Assembly: GCF_030408455.1 (NCBI RefSeq)
Contig: NZ_CP046977.1
Location: forward strand, 1,488,001-1,552,000
Direction of reading: 5' to 3'
DNA: 64,000 nt
From: Corynebacterium atrinae
Lineage (GTDB): Bacteria > Actinomycetota > Actinomycetes > Mycobacteriales > Mycobacteriaceae
The translations under genes and the position numbers were made by a program. Below the pieces are notes generated by a model. The model did no database searches and had not been told where the DNA came from. It worked only from the letters and a program-made list of their open reading frames with translations. Shown here piece after piece: positions 55,601 through 64,000 of the stretch (positions are counted from its first letter, which is position 1; each line of letters opens with the position of its first letter).

Positions 55601-56755
55601 CTAGGCCGCGGCGTCGGAATGCTCGGGATCAGCGATCCCGTACGTAATCCGCACGCTGCGGCTTCCACGTCTGACGCGATCAATGACGTTGTCGAACAAG
55701 CCCAGATGGCAGTTGATGTGCAGCATCTCGCTCAGCGTGTGCCCCGGAAATTCCTCCACTGCCCTAGAAAGCGCCGGCAAGGCCCGCATGGAGAGTCCCT
55801 GCCTAAGATAGGCCACTGAATAGCCACACAGGGCATTGGCTCGGATGCTGCCGCCGAAGGTGCGGGCGAGTGCCAACATAAGGCGGGCCGCCGGTCTTGG
55901 GCGAACAACGAGATCCTCCAGGATGATGTCTCGCAGCAAATTCGCCGAGAGGAAAACTGCTGCACTGAGGAGGATTTCTTGCTGATCCATGAGCTCCTCG
56001 ACGCTCAGGTCCTGCTCCTCAATTTCAGTGAGAAGGTAGCCCACATCCTCGACGATCCCGTCAACGGTGTCCCACGGGCCTGGGTGGAAAGCCTTCCTGT
56101 AGGGCGATGTTTCCGTGATCTGGGTAACCAACTCGATGGCGTAGCTGCGGGCGAAATCGGAAAGTTGTTCGGCTTCGCAGTCGGTTACGCGGTGGTTGTC
56201 CCGAGCAACGTGCCGAAAGGCGTCCAGTCGACTAATCTCCGGAAGCTCCCCGTGCTCCGCTAGTTTGCCGAGCGACACAGCTTGGGTCACGGGAGGAATC
56301 ACTCCGCTGTGACAGGCCGGAGACGGTGGCCCGGCACCGAAAGGCGGACCGAAGAGACAGTGGTATGGCTCGCCAGAAAGGACTCTCTCGGCCCACCAGA
56401 TGCCCTCCAGGTGAACTCCATTGCTAGCGGCAAGCAGACTGATGTCCCTTCCGGACAGCATGACTTCTTCCCTATCACGCTCGGTGACGAGGAAACTCAA
56501 CACGGAAGAAAACTCGACTTCGTAGTCCTTCAACGAGGCCAGAACCCGAGGTACCAGGGGTATATCTTCCAGGTTTATTCGAAGGATGGGACCGAGCTTA
56601 AAGCTACCGGGGCTTTTGGTCTTCTCGAGGGCAGCAAATATCAGCGAGTCCTCTGGATAGAAACCTAGAAAACCTGGGAGGTTAGCAATGAGTTGGCCGG
56701 GGCCGTCCAGTCGGGCATTAGAGGTGCGAAATGAATTGGTCATGTTGTCGATCAT
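55601..56755 (-). CDS. DUF4192 family protein
   Basis: About 384 residues from ATG 56755 (an ATG at 56743 is also possible); the longer frame upstream is not protein-like. The DUF4192 pattern is visible: GPGQLIANLPGFLGFYPEDSLIFAAL near the start, then a central helical part (FRHVARDNHRVTDCEAEQLSDFARSYAI) and a C-terminal SPLTLLALARTFGGSIRANALCGYSVAYLRQGLSMRALPALSRAVE-like region. Function is unknown. It is convergent with galE and divergent from the PAC2 gene, with a 357-bp gap holding DnaA-box-like sequences. Confidence 0.85.
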   Translation of the reverse strand: MIDNMTNSFRTSNARLDGPGQLIANLPGFLGFYPEDSLIFAALEKTKSPGSFKLGPILRINLEDIPLVPRVLASLKDYEVEFSSVLSFLVTERDREEVMLSGRDISLLAASNGVHLEGIWWAERVLSGEPYHCLFGPPFGAGPPSPACHSGVIPPVTQAVSLGKLAEHGELPEISRLDAFRHVARDNHRVTDCEAEQLSDFARSYAIELVTQITETSPYRKAFHPGPWDTVDGIVEDVGYLLTEIEEQDLSVEELMDQQEILLSAAVFLSANLLRDIILEDLVVRPRPAARLMLALARTFGGSIRANALCGYSVAYLRQGLSMRALPALSRAVEEFPGHTLSEMLHINCHLGLFDNVIDRVRRGSRSVRITYGIADPEHSDAAA

Positions 56756-56805
56756 GCAAGCCAGCGGGGCGGGGAGGAAGAGGACTGCTATCGGCTGAAT
56801 AGATC

Positions 56806-56832
56806 TGTGGATGAAAATTCCAGTTATCCACA
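56806..56832. promoter_or_regulatory. Pair of DnaA-box sequences in the 357-bp gap
   Basis: TTATCCACA (56824-56832) equals the DnaA-box consensus on the plus strand; TGTGGATGA (56806-56814) is its near complement, giving an inverted pair. The rest of 56756-57112 holds no credible gene on either strand; promoters for the two divergent genes must lie here. Confidence 0.5.
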
Positions 56833-57112
56833 GGAGGCAGGGGCGGTGGTGGCACGTTGGAACCAAGTACGGCACGATGGACCGAATACACTGTTGCCAC
56901 CGGACGGTTGCCATTCCGCCAAGATGTCAGGGTGAACACAGTGGAGAGTTCGCGGGATTAACTTCCCCGCACGCTGTGTTGAAGAGGATATCTGCCGTTC
57001 AAGAGCTGTCCTCTGCGACTGCAGAACGGGTGACCGACGTAGGCCACCAGGTCCAGCGGGGGCGAGAAGCTCTAGCAGCGGTTTTTGCTTCAAATGAAGG
57101 AGGATGAAGGGT

Positions 57113-58108
57113 ATGCAGGACAACGAGCGTGGTATGTACGAATTGGAATACCCGACTCCGGAAATGGGCGCGGACGCCAAAAGCGGCCCCACCCTCATTG
57201 TCGCGCTGCAGGGATATGCTGACGCTGGTCATGCGGTCGAGGCGAGCGCTGACCATCTCTTGGCGGCGCTGGATTCTCGCCCTGTAGCGTCATTCAACAA
57301 TGATGAACTCATTGACTACCGTTCCCGCCGTCCAGCGGTAACGATGGACCACCATCGCATCACCGACATGGAAGACATTTCTCTCGGGATGCGCGTGGTC
57401 AAGGACACTGCGGGCACTCCGTTTCTGCTGCTTTCCGGACCCGAGCCCGATCTGCGCTGGGCAGCATTCACCGAAGCCGTCGCGGATCTCGTCGAGAAGT
57501 TTGGGGTCGAACAAACCATCTGCTTGTACTCAGCACCGATGGCAGTCCCCCACACCCGGCCCCTCGTAGTTTCCGGCCACGGTAACTCCCTAGGGCTCGT
57601 CGGCGGGATGTTTACCTATGATTCCAAGCTGGTCATGCCAGGTTCAGCATCGATGATGATCGAGCGTGCGCTGCACAAGCGAGGGCGCAACGTGGGTGGT
57701 TACACCGCTCATGTTCCCCACTACTTGGCGGCTTCTCCTTACCCCGAGGCGACCCGTGAGCTTCTTTCTTCGGTGGCCCAGGCCGCCGACTTGGAGTTCC
57801 CGCTGGGCAGCCTCACCCATGACATGGAGCGGGTGGCCGCTCAGTTGGGTGAACAGATCGAGGACTCCGCGGAGATTCAGCACGTGGTGCGCCAACTGGA
57901 GCACCAGTTTGACGAGGAGTTGGAGAACTACCGCTCGAAGAACCCTCAGGCCATGCTGCCTAGTGAGCGTGAAATGCCGACCGGCGACGAGATCGGTGAA
58001 GAGTTTGAGCGGTTCCTAGCCACCCTCGACGATGTGGATCGCAACTCAGAAGATCCCGCAGGTCCTGAGGGGCCCGAAGAAGGCACTGACCTCAGCGATG
58101 ATGAGTAA
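57113..58108 (+). CDS. PAC2-family protein (proteasome assembly chaperone-like)
   Basis: 331 residues from ATG 57113; AAGGAGG (57097-57103) lies nine bases before it, while an upstream ATG at 57104 touches that site and is unlikely. The PAC2 fold shows in LIVALQGYADAGHAVEASADHLLAAL, NDELIDYRSRRPAVT and LLSGPEPDLRWAAFTEAVADLVEKFGVEQTICLYSAPMAVPHTRP. The C-terminal tail is acidic and coiled. In actinobacteria these are stand-alone proteins whose substrate is not known. It is 20 bp before the helicase gene. Confidence 0.88.
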   Translation: MQDNERGMYELEYPTPEMGADAKSGPTLIVALQGYADAGHAVEASADHLLAALDSRPVASFNNDELIDYRSRRPAVTMDHHRITDMEDISLGMRVVKDTAGTPFLLLSGPEPDLRWAAFTEAVADLVEKFGVEQTICLYSAPMAVPHTRPLVVSGHGNSLGLVGGMFTYDSKLVMPGSASMMIERALHKRGRNVGGYTAHVPHYLAASPYPEATRELLSSVAQAADLEFPLGSLTHDMERVAAQLGEQIEDSAEIQHVVRQLEHQFDEELENYRSKNPQAMLPSEREMPTGDEIGEEFERFLATLDDVDRNSEDPAGPEGPEEGTDLSDDE

Positions 58109-58128
58109 TCGGGAATAGTCGGGCCTCC

Positions 58129-60708
58129 GTGTCGGGGCAACCCGCTAGGTTTGATGGTGTGAACCTCGCCCAGATGCTCCCCGACCTCTCCGACGTCCCT
58201 GCGCCCCTGCTGGATGAATCAATTTTTGATTCGTTCCTGTCGTGGGTTCAGGGTCGCGGCATTTCCCTTTATCCGGCGCAAGAAGAGGCTGCTTTGGGGA
58301 TCCTGGCCGGGGATAACGTCATCTTGGCTACCCCCACCGGCTCGGGTAAATCGATGGTGGCTAATGCCGCCCACTTTATTGCCATGGCTCGCGGGCAGCG
58401 GTCGTTCTATACCGCGCCGATCAAGGCGCTGGTCAGCGAGAAGTTCTTTGCACTGTGTGAGATCTTCGGGCCGGAGAATGTCGGAATGATGACGGGCGAT
58501 GCGACCGTCAATGGCCGCGCGCCGATTATCGCGGCCACGGCGGAGATTGTCGCCAACATCGCCCTGCGCGATGGCGCCGCTGCGGACATCGATCAGGTGG
58601 TGATGGACGAGTTCCACTACTATTCCGATCCCGAACGAGGATGGGCGTGGCAGGTTCCGCTCCTGGAACTCCCCAAAGCACAGTTCCTCCTCATGTCGGC
58701 CACGCTCGGCGACACGAGCTTCCTCCAACAAGACCTCAGCGAAAGAACTGGCCGCACCACCACCTTGGTGGCAGGTTCCGAAAGGCCGGTTCCGCTGGAG
58801 TTTTCTTACGTCTACACGCCGGTGCATGAGACGATCGAGGAGTTACTCAAAGACGGCAAGGCCCCCATTTACGTTGTTCATTTCTCCCAGCGGGAGGCAA
58901 CGGAACGTGCCCAGGCACTGACTTCGCTGAAGATTATTGATGATGCCACGAAGGACAAGATCGTTGCCGAGATTGGTGATTTCAAATTCACCACCACGTA
59001 TGGCAAAACACTGTCCAAGCTGCTGCGCCGTGGCATTGGGGTTCACCACGCGGGCATGCTGCCCAAATACCGGCGCTTGGTGGAGCGTCTCTCCCAAACC
59101 GGTCTGCTCAAGGTTATCTGCGGCACCGACACCCTGGGCGTGGGCATCAACGTGCCCATCCGCACGGTGTTGTTCACCGGCCTGGCCAAGTATGACGGGG
59201 TTAAGCAACGGATTCTCAAGTCCCGCGAATTCCACCAAATCGCCGGGCGGGCGGGGCGGGCTGGCTTCGATACCATCGGCACAGTAGTCATCGAAGCCCC
59301 CGAGCACGAAATTGAGAACTGGCGCCTGCGGCAGCGCGCGGGCACGGATCCCAAGAAGTTGAAGAAGCTGCGTAAGAAGTCCGCTCGGGAGGGCGAGGTG
59401 ACGTGGTCGGAGAAGACGTACGAACGTTTGACCAGCGCGGAGCCGGAGCCGATGACTTCGCAGTTCAAGGTCAGCAACTCCATGCTTATCAATGTCATTG
59501 CCCGCCCTGGTGATGGCTATGAGCATCTCAAGCATCTGCTCCGTGGTAACCACGACACTCGCGCTAAGCAGAACCGCGATATCCTCACCGCCCTAGAGCT
59601 GTTCCAAGGTCTGCTCGATGCAGACGTCGTGGTCAAGGCCAAGGATGGGATAGACGAGGAAGGCCGCCCCTACCACCTGACATTGGATCTACCACGGGAT
59701 TTCGCGCTCAACCAGCCGTTGTCTCCCTTTGCTCTCGCCGCCTTGACGTTGTTGGACCCCGAGTCTGACACCTACTTGCTCGACGTTATCTCAACCTATG
59801 AAGCGATCCTGGATGATCCCCGGCAGGTCCTCATCGCCCAGCAGAAGGCTGAGCGTGGGGAGGAGATCGCCGCGCTCAAGGCTGAGGGGGTCGACTACAC
59901 GGAGCGGATGGCGATTATTGAGGACGTCACGTGGCCCAAACCGCTCGCCGAAGAGCTCGAGGAGGCGTTCACCACCTTCAGCGAGGGTAACCCTTGGGCG
60001 CGGGAATTTGAGCTATCTCCGAAGTCTGTCATCCGCGAAATGATCGAGCGCGCGATGACTTTTTCGGACCTCATTGCGACCTACGGCCTGGCTCGTTCCG
60101 AGGGCGTCGTCCTGCGCTACCTCACTGATGCCTGGCGCACGTTGAAGAACTCCATTCCCCAAGATCATTCAACGGAACAGCTCGATGACGTCGTCGAATG
60201 GCTCGGCGAGCTCATTAAGCAGGTCGACTCCTCGCTCGTCGATGAGTGGGCGCACATGGCAGATGAGGACACGCCGATTTCCAAGGAAGCCCTCGAACGC
60301 GAGCTTGCCTTCGGTGTCGAAGATCCCTCGGCGTTGACCTCCAACCGTCGTGCCTTCACCATCATGGTCCGTAACCTCATGTGGCGGTTCGTCGAGCTGT
60401 TCGCCTACGAGAAGGAAGCGGATCTGGCTCGGCTCACCGAGTATCTCGACCGGGAGGATAAGCCGGACTTCGGCACCGCCCTGGATGACTATTTCGACGA
60501 GTACGCCGATATGGATACCGGTTTAGATGCCCGTTCTTCACAGTATTTCCAACTCACTGCGGATCAGGGTCGGTTGTGGACCGCCCGCCAGATCATTAAG
60601 GATCCAGAGGGCGATAACTCTTTCCAATTCGTCGCCACCATCGATCTCGATGCCTCGGACGAGGCAGGCGAAGTCCGTCTGCGTTCGCTGGAGTTGGTGC
60701 AGGTGTAA
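58129..60708 (+). CDS. Ski2-like DEAD/DEAH-box RNA helicase (DUF3516)
   Basis: 859 residues from GTG 58129 (a later GTG at 58159 is possible). Domains: RecA1 with LYPAQEEAALGILAG, Walker A ATPTGSGKS, Walker B VVMDEFHYY and SATL; RecA2 with YVVHFSQREATERAQAL, GIGVHHAGMLPKYRRLVERLSQ, GTDTLGVGINVP and HQIAGRAGRAGFDT. The C-terminal 400 residues are the DUF3516 domain of actinobacterial helicases. The motor resembles Ski2/Mtr4, so an RNA-degradation role is likely. It follows the PAC2 gene by 20 bp. Confidence 0.92.
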   Translation: MSGQPARFDGVNLAQMLPDLSDVPAPLLDESIFDSFLSWVQGRGISLYPAQEEAALGILAGDNVILATPTGSGKSMVANAAHFIAMARGQRSFYTAPIKALVSEKFFALCEIFGPENVGMMTGDATVNGRAPIIAATAEIVANIALRDGAAADIDQVVMDEFHYYSDPERGWAWQVPLLELPKAQFLLMSATLGDTSFLQQDLSERTGRTTTLVAGSERPVPLEFSYVYTPVHETIEELLKDGKAPIYVVHFSQREATERAQALTSLKIIDDATKDKIVAEIGDFKFTTTYGKTLSKLLRRGIGVHHAGMLPKYRRLVERLSQTGLLKVICGTDTLGVGINVPIRTVLFTGLAKYDGVKQRILKSREFHQIAGRAGRAGFDTIGTVVIEAPEHEIENWRLRQRAGTDPKKLKKLRKKSAREGEVTWSEKTYERLTSAEPEPMTSQFKVSNSMLINVIARPGDGYEHLKHLLRGNHDTRAKQNRDILTALELFQGLLDADVVVKAKDGIDEEGRPYHLTLDLPRDFALNQPLSPFALAALTLLDPESDTYLLDVISTYEAILDDPRQVLIAQQKAERGEEIAALKAEGVDYTERMAIIEDVTWPKPLAEELEEAFTTFSEGNPWAREFELSPKSVIREMIERAMTFSDLIATYGLARSEGVVLRYLTDAWRTLKNSIPQDHSTEQLDDVVEWLGELIKQVDSSLVDEWAHMADEDTPISKEALERELAFGVEDPSALTSNRRAFTIMVRNLMWRFVELFAYEKEADLARLTEYLDREDKPDFGTALDDYFDEYADMDTGLDARSSQYFQLTADQGRLWTARQIIKDPEGDNSFQFVATIDLDASDEAGEVRLRSLELVQV

Positions 60709-60862
60709 CCCCTCACCCACTGCGTGGGTGTTGCTTATCGACGACCGCCTGGTTCCCTCCCCGCACATTCTTCGATGAAGGAACTTTAATGTGTTTTGCG
60801 GACTAGCCAAGTAGCCTTTTCAGTACAGCAATGTCCGCGCATCAAACTCAGGAGTGAGTATT

Positions 60863-61384
60863 TTGACAATTCGTGCCATTAAGCTCGCCGCCGTAGCTAC
60901 CTCTGTGAGCCTTGCCCTGGTCGCCTGCTCAAACTCCACTGACACGGCCACCGTCACCTCGGAAGCACCGACACAGCCCGCTTCCACCGCCCCTGCCGTG
61001 GCTGGTGAGGATCCGGTTATCGCCGCGATCGATGCCGTCCTCACCGCCCATTCCGGCGGCATCATCGTCAGCATCGACCGTGACAACCGCGGCGGGCACT
61101 ACGACATTGACGTCGTAGTGGGTGATGAAATTTTCGACCTCACGGTCGACTCCGCGGGCAATGTGACCGAAGATGACCGCGAGAGCGATCGCGATGATGT
61201 GATCAAGGCTCAAAACGCCACGCTCACCGCCGAAGATGCCATCCGCCAGGCACTGATTCAGCACCCAGACGGCGTACTGGATGATGCCGACTTGGACGAA
61301 GAAAATGGCCGTCTGCAATGGGAGGTCAACCTCGACGATCAATCCGGCAACGACCTGGCAGAGCTCAAGATCGCCGCTAACTAG
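60863..61384 (+). CDS. Lipoprotein with PepSY-like domain
   Basis: 173 residues from TTG 60863: GGAG at 60851-60854 lies eight bases upstream, while the in-frame GTG at 60854 overlaps that site. The signal SVSLALVACS has a lipobox ending at the anchoring Cys. The mature part (about 50-170) is acidic and resembles two PepSY-type units (DPVIAAIDAVLTAHSGGIIVSIDRDNRGGHYDIDVVVGDEIFDLTVDSAGNV, and AIRQALIQHPDG ... GRLQWEVNLDD). Such domains may inhibit peptidases in the envelope. A bidirectional terminator follows. Confidence 0.8.
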   Translation: MTIRAIKLAAVATSVSLALVACSNSTDTATVTSEAPTQPASTAPAVAGEDPVIAAIDAVLTAHSGGIIVSIDRDNRGGHYDIDVVVGDEIFDLTVDSAGNVTEDDRESDRDDVIKAQNATLTAEDAIRQALIQHPDGVLDDADLDEENGRLQWEVNLDDQSGNDLAELKIAAN

Positions 61385-61400
61385 CTCCAGAAACGCCATG

Positions 61401-61432
61401 AAGGGCCCGTGACCAAACGGTCACGGGCCCTT
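61401..61432. terminator. Bidirectional terminator between the lipoprotein gene and ahpD
   Basis: AAGGGCCCGTGACC pairs perfectly with GGTCACGGGCCCTT around AAAC. Confidence 0.9.
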
Positions 61433-61444
61433 GCTCGTGGGCTC

Positions 61445-61969
61445 TTAGCGAGCAGCCTCGATCTGGACTGCCTGGGCAACTGCCTGCAGAACGGCGGCGA
61501 CCTTAACGGACTCCCATACCTGTTCCTTGGTCAGTCCCTCTTCGCGCACGGTGTTGGAATGTGCGACAGCACAGAACTCACAGCCGTTGATGGTAGAGAC
61601 AGCCAGTGACCACAGCTCGAAGTCAGCCTTGTCCACGCCGGGCTTGGAGATGATGTTCATGCGAAGGCCGAACTTGACCTGAGCGAAATCGTCTCCGAGC
61701 CAGTGCTTGGCGCGGTAGCCAACATTGTTCATTGCCATGACGGTGGCGGCGCCAAGGGCGGACTCGAAAGCTTCCTCAGAGAGGTGCTCCTTGGCCTCTT
61801 CGGCGATCTCAGCGAAGACCGTGTCATTGCGGGTGGCAGCGGCACAGGCCAGCATGGTTCCCCAAAGCTGCTGCTCGTTGAGCTCGGTCGAACGAGTCAA
61901 GGCTCCGAGGTTGAGTTTCTGGTCCTTGGCGTACTCCGGCAGAGCCGCCTTCAGGTTATCGATCGACAT
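61445..61969 (-). CDS. ahpD: Alkyl hydroperoxidase AhpD
   Basis: 174 residues, the AhpD length. The active-site pair is C130 and C133 in [10 protein letters not shown], with the proton-relay Glu (E118) and His (H137) in place. In actinobacteria AhpD, reduced by lipoamide/dihydrolipoyl systems, recycles AhpC in place of AhpF. It follows ahpC by 3 bp on the same strand and ends at a bidirectional terminator. Confidence 0.97.
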   Translation of the reverse strand: MSIDNLKAALPEYAKDQKLNLGALTRSTELNEQQLWGTMLACAAATRNDTVFAEIAEEAKEHLSEEAFESALGAATVMAMNNVGYRAKHWLGDDFAQVKFGLRMNIISKPGVDKADFELWSLAVSTINGCEFCAVAHSNTVREEGLTKEQVWESVKVAAVLQAVAQAVQIEAAR

Positions 61970-61972
61970 AGA

Positions 61973-62569
61973 TTACTTCAGGCCTTCCTGCACGACGGCG
62001 AGCTTGTCGATGTTCTTGGTCGGGTCGTTTGCCTGCCAGTTGCAAGCGCAGACCTCTTCCGACTGCAGGGCGTCGAGGACACGGAGCACCTCGTCGACGT
62101 TGCGGCCGACTGCGTCCGGGGTGACGGAGACGAACTGGATGATGCCGTCGGGGTCGATGATGAAGGTCGCGCGATCGGCCACGCCAGCGGCGTTCTCGAC
62201 GCCGAGGGCACGGATGAGGTCGTGCTTAATGTCAGCGAACATCGGGAATGGAACGTCCTTGAGCTCCGGGTGGGTGGCACGCCAATTGAAGTGAGCAAAC
62301 TCATTGTCGGTGGAGCCGCCGAGGACCTGGGTGTCGCGGTCCTGGAACTCTTCGTCGAGCTTGCCGAAGGCGGCAATCTCGGTCGGGCAGACAAAAGTGA
62401 AGTCCTTCGGGTAGAAGAAGACAATCTTCCACTTACCTTCGTACTTGTCCAAGGAGACGGTCTCGAAGTAATCCTCGGGCTGCGAAGCGTTGACTCCGTG
62501 CAGGTCACCACCCTTCAATGCGGTGAGTTCGAACTCGGGGAACTTTTCGCCAACGGTCAGGATTGCCAT
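61973..62569 (-). CDS. ahpC: Alkyl hydroperoxide reductase subunit C (peroxiredoxin)
   Basis: 198 residues. The peroxidatic Cys is C61 in FTFVCPTEI; the C-terminal EVCACNW holds C174 and C176, the double-Cys resolving site typical of mycobacterial AhpC that uses AhpD. It reduces hydrogen peroxide, organic peroxides and peroxynitrite. It is first in the ahpC-ahpD operon and divergent from oxyR, so OxyR control is very likely. Confidence 0.97.
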   Translation of the reverse strand: MAILTVGEKFPEFELTALKGGDLHGVNASQPEDYFETVSLDKYEGKWKIVFFYPKDFTFVCPTEIAAFGKLDEEFQDRDTQVLGGSTDNEFAHFNWRATHPELKDVPFPMFADIKHDLIRALGVENAAGVADRATFIIDPDGIIQFVSVTPDAVGRNVDEVLRVLDALQSEEVCACNWQANDPTKNIDKLAVVQEGLK

Positions 62570-62749
62570 GAGTGTCTCCTTCTAGAAACGTCGAAATCTT
62601 GGGGGCAACCGGCCAATGTGACCGGTGCAACTCTCCGCCATCAGGGCCGCCCCGGAAAGGGCAAGCCGGTGATGGCCGCCATCCATTATGCGCCTCCTCT
62701 CGACGTACGTCAATAAACAAATCTTGCAAGTGTGTATATAGTGATAGGC
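62570..62749. promoter_or_regulatory. Divergent ahpC/oxyR promoter region
   Basis: 180 bp between the start codons. A -10-like TATAGT lies at 62737-62742, placing the oxyR transcription start at or next to its ATG (62750), a leaderless transcript. OxyR of related species binds such intervals and regulates both sides; I could not pick one exact OxyR box. Confidence 0.55.
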
Positions 62750-63691
62750 ATGCACAATAAGGAGTACCGTCCTACCCTGTCTCAGCTGCGCACCTTTGTC
62801 ACCATCGCGGAGAACAAACACTTTGGCTCCGCCGCAGCCAAGCTCGGAATCTCCCAGCCCTCGTTGTCCCAGGCTCTGGTCGCATTAGAGCAGGGGCTCA
62901 ACATGCAGTTGATCGAGCGCTCTACTCGTCGGGTGATCGTCACCTCCGCAGGCGAAGCTCTCCTCCCTTATGCCAAGGCCACCCTCGACGCGGCAGATGC
63001 CTTCCTTGTCCAGTCACGAGGCAACGGTGGGACTCTGAGCGGGCCGCTAACCATTGGAATCATCCCCACAATTGCGCCATATATCTTGCCAGCACTGCTG
63101 AGGTCTCTCACGGAGGCATACCCAGAGCTTGAGCCGCGCATTATCGAAGACCAAACGCACCACTTGCTGGAAATGCTGCGTGATGGACACATTGATCTCG
63201 GCCTCATGGCGCTTCCCTCGGGTGCGCCGAGCGTCGTCGAAAAGCGACTTTATGAGGAGGACTTCGTCCTCGTTGTCACCGAAGACCATCCCCTGGCGGG
63301 CCGGACCGATCTCATCTTGAAATCTCTAGACGGCCTCAACCTACTGCTGTTGGATGACGGGCACTGCCTCCACGACCAAATCATTGATCTATGCCGGGCC
63401 GCGGATTTGAATCCTTCTGAAGTAACCAATTCGGATACCCGAGCGTCCTCCCTGACCACCGTCACTCAACTCGTGGCCAGTGGGCTCGGCGCAACGTTGG
63501 CCCCCTTGTCAGCGGTGGAGACCGAATGCTCTCGCCCCGGTCTCGCCACCGCCCGGTTCCGCGAAGACATTACGGCCCAGCGCGAGGTCGGCCTGGTGTA
63601 CCGCAGCTCCAGCTCTCGATCTAAGGAGTTCGAAGCCCTCGGCGAGTTGGCTACGGCCGCCTACACCGAGGCCGTGGCCGCTTACCGCTGA
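62750..63691 (+). CDS. oxyR: Peroxide-sensing LysR-type regulator OxyR
   Basis: 313 residues from ATG 62750. The N-terminal helix-turn-helix (LSQLRTFVTIAENKHFGSAAAKLGISQPSLSQALVALE) precedes the effector domain, where C206 and C215 (DGHCLHDQIIDLCRA) are the redox pair, at the positions reported for C. glutamicum OxyR. In corynebacteria it mostly represses catalase and Dps genes until oxidised. It is divergent from ahpC and its end overlaps the convergent membrane gene by 10 bp. Confidence 0.96.
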   Translation: MHNKEYRPTLSQLRTFVTIAENKHFGSAAAKLGISQPSLSQALVALEQGLNMQLIERSTRRVIVTSAGEALLPYAKATLDAADAFLVQSRGNGGTLSGPLTIGIIPTIAPYILPALLRSLTEAYPELEPRIIEDQTHHLLEMLRDGHIDLGLMALPSGAPSVVEKRLYEEDFVLVVTEDHPLAGRTDLILKSLDGLNLLLLDDGHCLHDQIIDLCRAADLNPSEVTNSDTRASSLTTVTQLVASGLGATLAPLSAVETECSRPGLATARFREDITAQREVGLVYRSSSSRSKEFEALGELATAAYTEAVAAYR

Positions 63692-64000
63692 TCGGGAACC
63701 GGCAGCGCTCCCCCGGACATTTGGCGGTAAAGCATCGCCGAGATGAGCAACCAGGCGGGCATGAGAATGATCATGGCAAATCCAAAGGTAATCAGCGCCG
63801 CCAACACCATTACCAGGATGGCCAGGAAGTGGAAGAGCAACAGCTTGGGATAGTTGGCCAGGCTGTTTTTCACTCCGGCCCTAAATGCCCCGGTTACTGT
63901 TTCTCGGCGATCCACCACGTAATAAAGGATGTAGGACGTCAACGGCGAGATCAGGACTGCCACGAGGATCAGCAGTGCCAGCGCGCCCAGCAGTCGCCCG
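63682..64000 (-). CDS. Integral membrane protein (N-terminus beyond window)
   Basis: The last 106 residues of a membrane protein; the frame is open to the right edge. Two or three helices are visible (LLGALALLILVAVLISPLTSYILYYVV and LLLFHFLAILVMVLAALITFGFAMIILMPAWLLISAML), with a polar segment DRRETVTGAFRAGVKNSLANYPK between them. The pattern fits a family of corynebacterial multi-pass proteins next to oxyR. Function cannot be given. Confidence 0.7.
   Translation of the reverse strand, partial: GRLLGALALLILVAVLISPLTSYILYYVVDRRETVTGAFRAGVKNSLANYPKLLLFHFLAILVMVLAALITFGFAMIILMPAWLLISAMLYRQMSGGALPVPDQR

Overview
The window looks like a chromosomal segment of a Corynebacterium. The marker genes and their order (a pyrimidine-reductase gene, an aftC-like gene, msrB, hemQ, an RNase D gene, dxs, a trmA-like gene, dut, suhB, ppgK, sigA, then sigB, dtxR, galE and later ahpCD/oxyR) match the arrangement I know from C. 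glutamicum and relatives. Actinobacterial families of unknown function (DUF3000, DUF3039, DUF3093, DUF3099, DUF3710, DUF4192, DUF4193), high G+C and frequent GTG starts agree. Species cannot be fixed from sequence alone.

Layout. Positions 1-4103 (minus strand): a copper/haem envelope cluster (Dyp-type peroxidase cut by the window edge, PCuAC-type copper chaperone, CopC) and a two-gene potassium uptake system (ktrA, ktrB). Positions 4182-5923: an IS1634/IS1549-type insertion sequence flanked by an unusually long 35-bp direct repeat. Positions 6015-9180: a decayed accessory patch with a small membrane protein, an XRE regulator, an orphan Rhs-type deaminase toxin tip with a probable immunity gene, and the C-terminal half of a large serine recombinase.

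Positions 9198-30917: an integrative and mobilizable element of about 21.7 kb inserted in the 3' end of tRNA-Val(CAC). A 28-bp direct repeat of the tRNA 3' end bounds it. Tyrosine integrase lies at the left end; excisionase, a family-B DNA polymerase, a MobV relaxase and a pMV158-like oriT lie at the right. TACCACG arm-type sites sit inside both ends. Cargo between them is defence-like: remains of a winged-helix/nuclease gene, an intact 1016-residue nuclease-like/helical-repeat protein, an operon with an XRE-ImmA/IrrE protein, an EcoRI-family adenine methyltransferase overlapping a DUF262-HNH nuclease, a DUF2971 gene, and three membrane-anchored proteins of one architecture (one frameshifted and with an IS5-family element at its start codon). 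A cluster of nine CCTGYCGA motifs occupies a gene-free 1.3-kb stretch.

Positions 30890-31727 hold seven tRNA genes (Val, Gly, Val, Gly, Cys, Val, Gly), including a 165-bp duplication. From 31781 to the end is conserved core: cell-wall arabinan synthesis, methionine sulfoxide repair, haem synthesis, isoprenoid synthesis, RNA modification, dUTPase, inositol phosphate and polyphosphate-glucose metabolism, the two sigma factors sigA and sigB, the iron regulator dtxR, galE, two helicases, and the peroxide defence set ahpD-ahpC with divergent oxyR.
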